49,291 nt of DNA from Enterococcus diestrammenae (GTDB lineage: Bacteria > Bacillota > Bacilli > Lactobacillales > Enterococcaceae). This document shows, one piece after another, positions 46,635-49,291 of the stretch. The notes beneath the pieces are model-generated. The model had not been told where the DNA came from. It saw nothing but the letters and a program-made list of their open reading frames with translations, and made no database searches. Within the stretch, counting starts at the first letter, position 1. Each line of letters opens with the position of its first letter. Location of the stretch: NCBI RefSeq assembly GCF_009933255.1, contig NZ_MAEI01000028.1, forward strand, positions 1 through 49,291. Direction: 5' to 3'. The translations under genes and the position numbers were made by a program.

Positions 46635-48309
46635 GAAAAAACTGCTGGCGTTACTGACGACGTCCTTGCGTTTTGCCAATCCTCAATATACGGAGCAAGC
46701 GCGTAAGAAGGGAAAAGCCGGTGCCAAGCTAACCCGTTCTTTAGTATTGCAATTTGTGATGTTGGCGGCCATCTTTACAGTGATTTATGGTGGCATTTTG
46801 TTTATGATGGATTTTTCCCAGATGCCGGGCTATTTCACGATGTATGTCGGTTTATTCTCCGTCTTAGCTATGTCACAGGGAATCTCGGTGATTTACAATA
46901 TCTTTTTTGAAAGCAAAGATTTAAGTGCTTATCTGCCGTTACCTTTTCGCCAGTCAGAAATTTTCACTTCAAAAATTTTGGTCGTCATGCTGACGGTGGT
47001 GCCCTTTGTTTTGCCTTTATTGGTGCTATTTGGGCTGACTGCTTGGCAATCGGGTATTTTGATTCCCTTTGCAGTGGTGTTGGCACTGTTGGGCTTTGTT
47101 TTATTGGTGGGCATCTTATTGTTTATTTGTGCGTTAATCGTTTTGGGGCTGACCCGTACGAAACTTTTTCAAAAGCACAAAAAACTAATGACGACAGGCT
47201 TGATGTTTTTCTCCACTGGGATTGCTGTGGTGGGGGTATTAGTAATGCAAAATTCCACTGGAGACGTGTCCCATACCGCCACGGATCTTGGCTTACTTGA
47301 CCGCGGGAGCATCCTTCCCTTTTTACCGCTTTATTGGAGCCTCAATCGGCCACTGACGCTACAAGGTTTATTAGGATGGGGCAGCCTGATCGCCGTGTTT
47401 GGCCTATTGGCGTTGATTATCAAAATCTTCTTTTTACCACGTTTGTATGAGCAATTGACCGAAATCAGCACTGCGCAAGCCATCGTCACACGGAAACGTA
47501 AAAATGGGCGCACCATGAATCAATTGTTGCGGGCTTATAATCTTCAGCTGATTAAAGACCCCAATCTGGCGATGCAGGTGCTATCCAGTTCAGTGGTGAT
47601 GCCCTTAGTCATGTTGATTTCCGGTGGCGGGGCTGCGGGCAAACTAATGGGAACACAGCTGCCTGATAAACTAGTGGGTGTCACTTTTTTAGCCGGTCTT
47701 TTTCTGGCTTTTCTTTCGTGCAACGGGACTTCGTTTGTCGGCAATATCATCTCATTGGATCGAGAAAACTATGATTTTATCAGTACATTGCCGATTTCGA
47801 AAAAAGCTTACTTGAAACAGAAATTTTTGATCGGCTTTGGTGTGCAAGCGGCCATTGTCTTGGTCATGATTCTAGTAGCAGGAGTTATGTTTAAACTTTC
47901 GCCTCTGTTGTTTATTGCAGTGATTATTGGCGGTTTGTTGGGAAGCTTTGTGATGAGTTTGTTGTACTTTGCTCGAGATCACCGCTTGCTTTTGACTAAT
48001 TGGACCTCCGTGACGCAGTTATTCCAACGAGGTGGTGGGACCATCTTGATGATGATTACCCTCTTTGTTGGTTTTTTGGTTGGTTTTGCCGCGATTGCCG
48101 CTTATGCTGTAGCAGCCTTTACGTTACCATTTTTCCCACTGAATCCCATCGTCATAGGAGCTTTGCTATTGATTTGTTTGGGAATTATCTTCGGGGTAAA
48201 ACGTCTGTTTTGGGACCGATTGGATACTTTGGATTGGCAGCGTCGGGTAAGCTTAACAAAAACTGGGCGGGATCAAGAAAAAGCTTCTGACAAAAAATAT
48301 TTTCACTAA
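46627..48309 (+). CDS. ABC-2-type transporter permease
   Basis: A 560-residue membrane protein with around 12 hydrophobic helices; examples are FVMLAAIFTVIYGGILFMM, FVLPLLVLFGLTAW, ALLGFVLLVGILLFICALIVLGL and GGTILMMITLFVGFLVGFAAIAAYAVAAFTL. ATG 46627 follows GGAGGAGGCG within the upstream gene. The large size suggests a two-domain permease (fused halves), so one gene could serve the whole transporter. Substrate unknown. Confidence 0.88.
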   Translation: MSRKKLLALLTTSLRFANPQYTEQARKKGKAGAKLTRSLVLQFVMLAAIFTVIYGGILFMMDFSQMPGYFTMYVGLFSVLAMSQGISVIYNIFFESKDLSAYLPLPFRQSEIFTSKILVVMLTVVPFVLPLLVLFGLTAWQSGILIPFAVVLALLGFVLLVGILLFICALIVLGLTRTKLFQKHKKLMTTGLMFFSTGIAVVGVLVMQNSTGDVSHTATDLGLLDRGSILPFLPLYWSLNRPLTLQGLLGWGSLIAVFGLLALIIKIFFLPRLYEQLTEISTAQAIVTRKRKNGRTMNQLLRAYNLQLIKDPNLAMQVLSSSVVMPLVMLISGGGAAGKLMGTQLPDKLVGVTFLAGLFLAFLSCNGTSFVGNIISLDRENYDFISTLPISKKAYLKQKFLIGFGVQAAIVLVMILVAGVMFKLSPLLFIAVIIGGLLGSFVMSLLYFARDHRLLLTNWTSVTQLFQRGGGTILMMITLFVGFLVGFAAIAAYAVAAFTLPFFPLNPIVIGALLLICLGIIFGVKRLFWDRLDTLDWQRRVSLTKTGRDQEKASDKKYFH

Positions 48310-48366
48310 ACACAAAATAGGACTTGTGACAATCGATAATAGATAAAGCAAGGCTGCCCTGTTTTC

Positions 48367-48427
48367 TTACGTCTCACCTATAGTAATGTTCGATTCGGAG
48401 GACTAAACTGATGCTTTTGTCACAAAC
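48367..48427 (+). repeat. Dispersed repeat, copy B
   Basis: Homologous to 35775-35836, same orientation. Its first shared block is TTACGTCTCA at 48367-48376 and its last TTTTGTCAC ends near 48423. It lies between a transporter gene and the upp promoter. Confidence 0.6.
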
Positions 48428-48498
48428 CCTTTTATGGTGATTTGACAAGTTGGGAACTAGAAGTAATCGATTTCTTCAAAAGGAAAGCATTTTGTTAG

Positions 48499-48527
48499 TT
48501 GTGAGAAATGCTATCTTGCATTACAAT
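48499..48527 (+). promoter_or_regulatory. upp promoter
   Basis: TTGTGA (48499-48504), a 17-bp spacer and TACAAT (48522-48527). The leader of ~58 nt has no PyrR-type attenuator that I can see. Confidence 0.65.
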
Positions 48528-48591
48528 AAAAGAAAACTCGGGAGCGATAGAGCTTTGTGACCGTCGCAGCCCATGAAAGAGGAGCATTATA

Positions 48592-49221
48592 ATGGGAAAA
48601 TTTCAAGTAATTGATCATCCACTTATTCAACACAAACTGACAATCATTCGTGATAAAAACACTGGTACCAAAGTCTTTCGGGAAGTTGTCGATGAAATCG
48701 CGATGCTGATGGCGTATGAAGTCTCTCGGGATATGCCATTGGAAGATGTGGAAATCGAGACGCCGATCGGTAAATCCACCCAGAAAATGTTATCTGGTAA
48801 AAAAGTCGCTGTTGTACCAATTTTGCGTGCAGGAATCGGCATGGTGGACGGTATTTTGGAATTGATCCCAGCGGCCAAAGTCGGCCATATCGGTATGTAC
48901 CGTGACGAAGAAACCTTGGAACCTCATGAATACTTCTTCAAAATGCCGGATGATATCGCTAGCCGTCAATTGTTTGTGGTGGATCCAATGTTGGCGACAG
49001 GTGGTTCAGCCATCATGGCCATTGATTCATTGAAACAACGGGGAGCTTCTAACATCAAGTTTGTTTGCTTAGTTGCTGCTCCAGAAGGGGTCAAAGCATT
49101 GCAAGACGCCCATCCAGACATTGATATCTACACAGCCGCTTTGGATGACCGGTTGAATGAAAATGGTTATATCGTTCCTGGTTTAGGGGATGCCGGCGAC
49201 CGTTTGTTTGGCACCAAATAA
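48592..49221 (+). CDS. upp: Uracil phosphoribosyltransferase
   Basis: Converts uracil and PRPP to UMP in pyrimidine salvage; 209 residues, the family norm. The PRPP-binding loop is [10 protein letters not shown]. The [15 protein letters not shown] (by sense) block and the C-terminal [12 protein letters not shown] uracil-binding element are present. AAGAGGAGC precedes the ATG. In enterococci the ATP synthase operon often follows. Confidence 0.97.
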   Translation: MGKFQVIDHPLIQHKLTIIRDKNTGTKVFREVVDEIAMLMAYEVSRDMPLEDVEIETPIGKSTQKMLSGKKVAVVPILRAGIGMVDGILELIPAAKVGHIGMYRDEETLEPHEYFFKMPDDIASRQLFVVDPMLATGGSAIMAIDSLKQRGASNIKFVCLVAAPEGVKALQDAHPDIDIYTAALDDRLNENGYIVPGLGDAGDRLFGTK

Positions 49222-49244
49222 GTTTGCACCCAATGAATCCAAAA

Positions 49245-49278
49245 CCTCCGTTGAAGACGACTTCAGCGGGGGCTTTTT
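49245..49278 (+). terminator. Intrinsic terminator of upp
   Basis: CCTCCGTTGAAG pairs with CTTCAGCGGGGG (wobbles) around ACGA, then CTTTTT. Confidence 0.85.
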
Positions 49279-49291
49279 GTTTGCCCAGCAT

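Overview
The window looks like a low-to-mid GC Firmicute chromosome, most likely an Enterococcus or close relative. The gene order tdk-prfA-prmC-sua5-glyA-upp, the sufCDSUB order, the murT-gatD pair, the MalR/GH65 maltose phosphorylase pair and the CppA-like protein are all typical of enterococci. Species cannot be fixed from the sequence alone.

Layout: (1) 1-1822: a LysR C-terminal remnant, proC and an orphan HTH gene. (2) 1823-7775: a Fe-S cluster assembly operon sufC-D-S-U-B, with a promoter that carries a Fur-box-like operator and a long 5' leader. (3) 7800-16519: an AT-richer accessory island. It holds a small transposase-like HTH gene, an unusual non-coding unit just upstream of cas9, a compact type II-A CRISPR-Cas system of the S. 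thermophilus CRISPR1 kind (cas9, tracrRNA, cas1, cas2, long csn2) and an array of 33 repeats and 32 spacers. (4) 16520-25100: a gene broken by one stop codon, several small proteins, a lactonase, an orphan sorbitol-type PTS IIA with an AI-2E-family transporter, a rhodanese-like protein lacking its cysteine, an ArAE-type exporter and two membrane/lipoproteins. (5) 25388-30990: an HTH regulator/membrane protein pair with twin palindromic operators, CppA, a serine hydrolase, manA and an MFS drug exporter behind an attenuator-like leader. (6) 31033-39651: malR, maltose phosphorylase, an endonuclease/phosphatase-family protein, the murT-gatD lipid II amidation pair and a KtrB-type potassium channel. 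(7) 39652-49291: tdk, prfA, prmC, a cluster of DnaA boxes, sua5, glyA, an ABC exporter and upp.

The most interesting structure is at 8298-8484, between the HTH gene and cas9. An extended -10 box is followed by about 23 nt of guide-like sequence, then a 40-nt degenerate CRISPR repeat that can still pair with the local tracrRNA, then two hairpins, the second a strong intrinsic terminator ending 33 bp before the cas9 ATG. The guide-like part matches the upstream HTH gene in inverted orientation: 12 contiguous seed bases plus a gapped match over the rest. This looks like a stand-alone crRNA-like regulator of its own cas operon, similar in idea to tracr-L and to cas-regulating (CreR) RNAs but built differently. 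It is an inference from sequence. The tracrRNA between cas9 and cas1 has a recognisable promoter inside the cas9 tail and a predicted 5'-terminal hairpin.

Other regulatory structure: an operator placed exactly between -35 and -10 of the maltose phosphorylase promoter, a leader-peptide/terminator attenuator before the MFS gene, a DnaA-box cluster upstream of sua5, and a dispersed repeat of about 60 bp present at 35775 and 48367.
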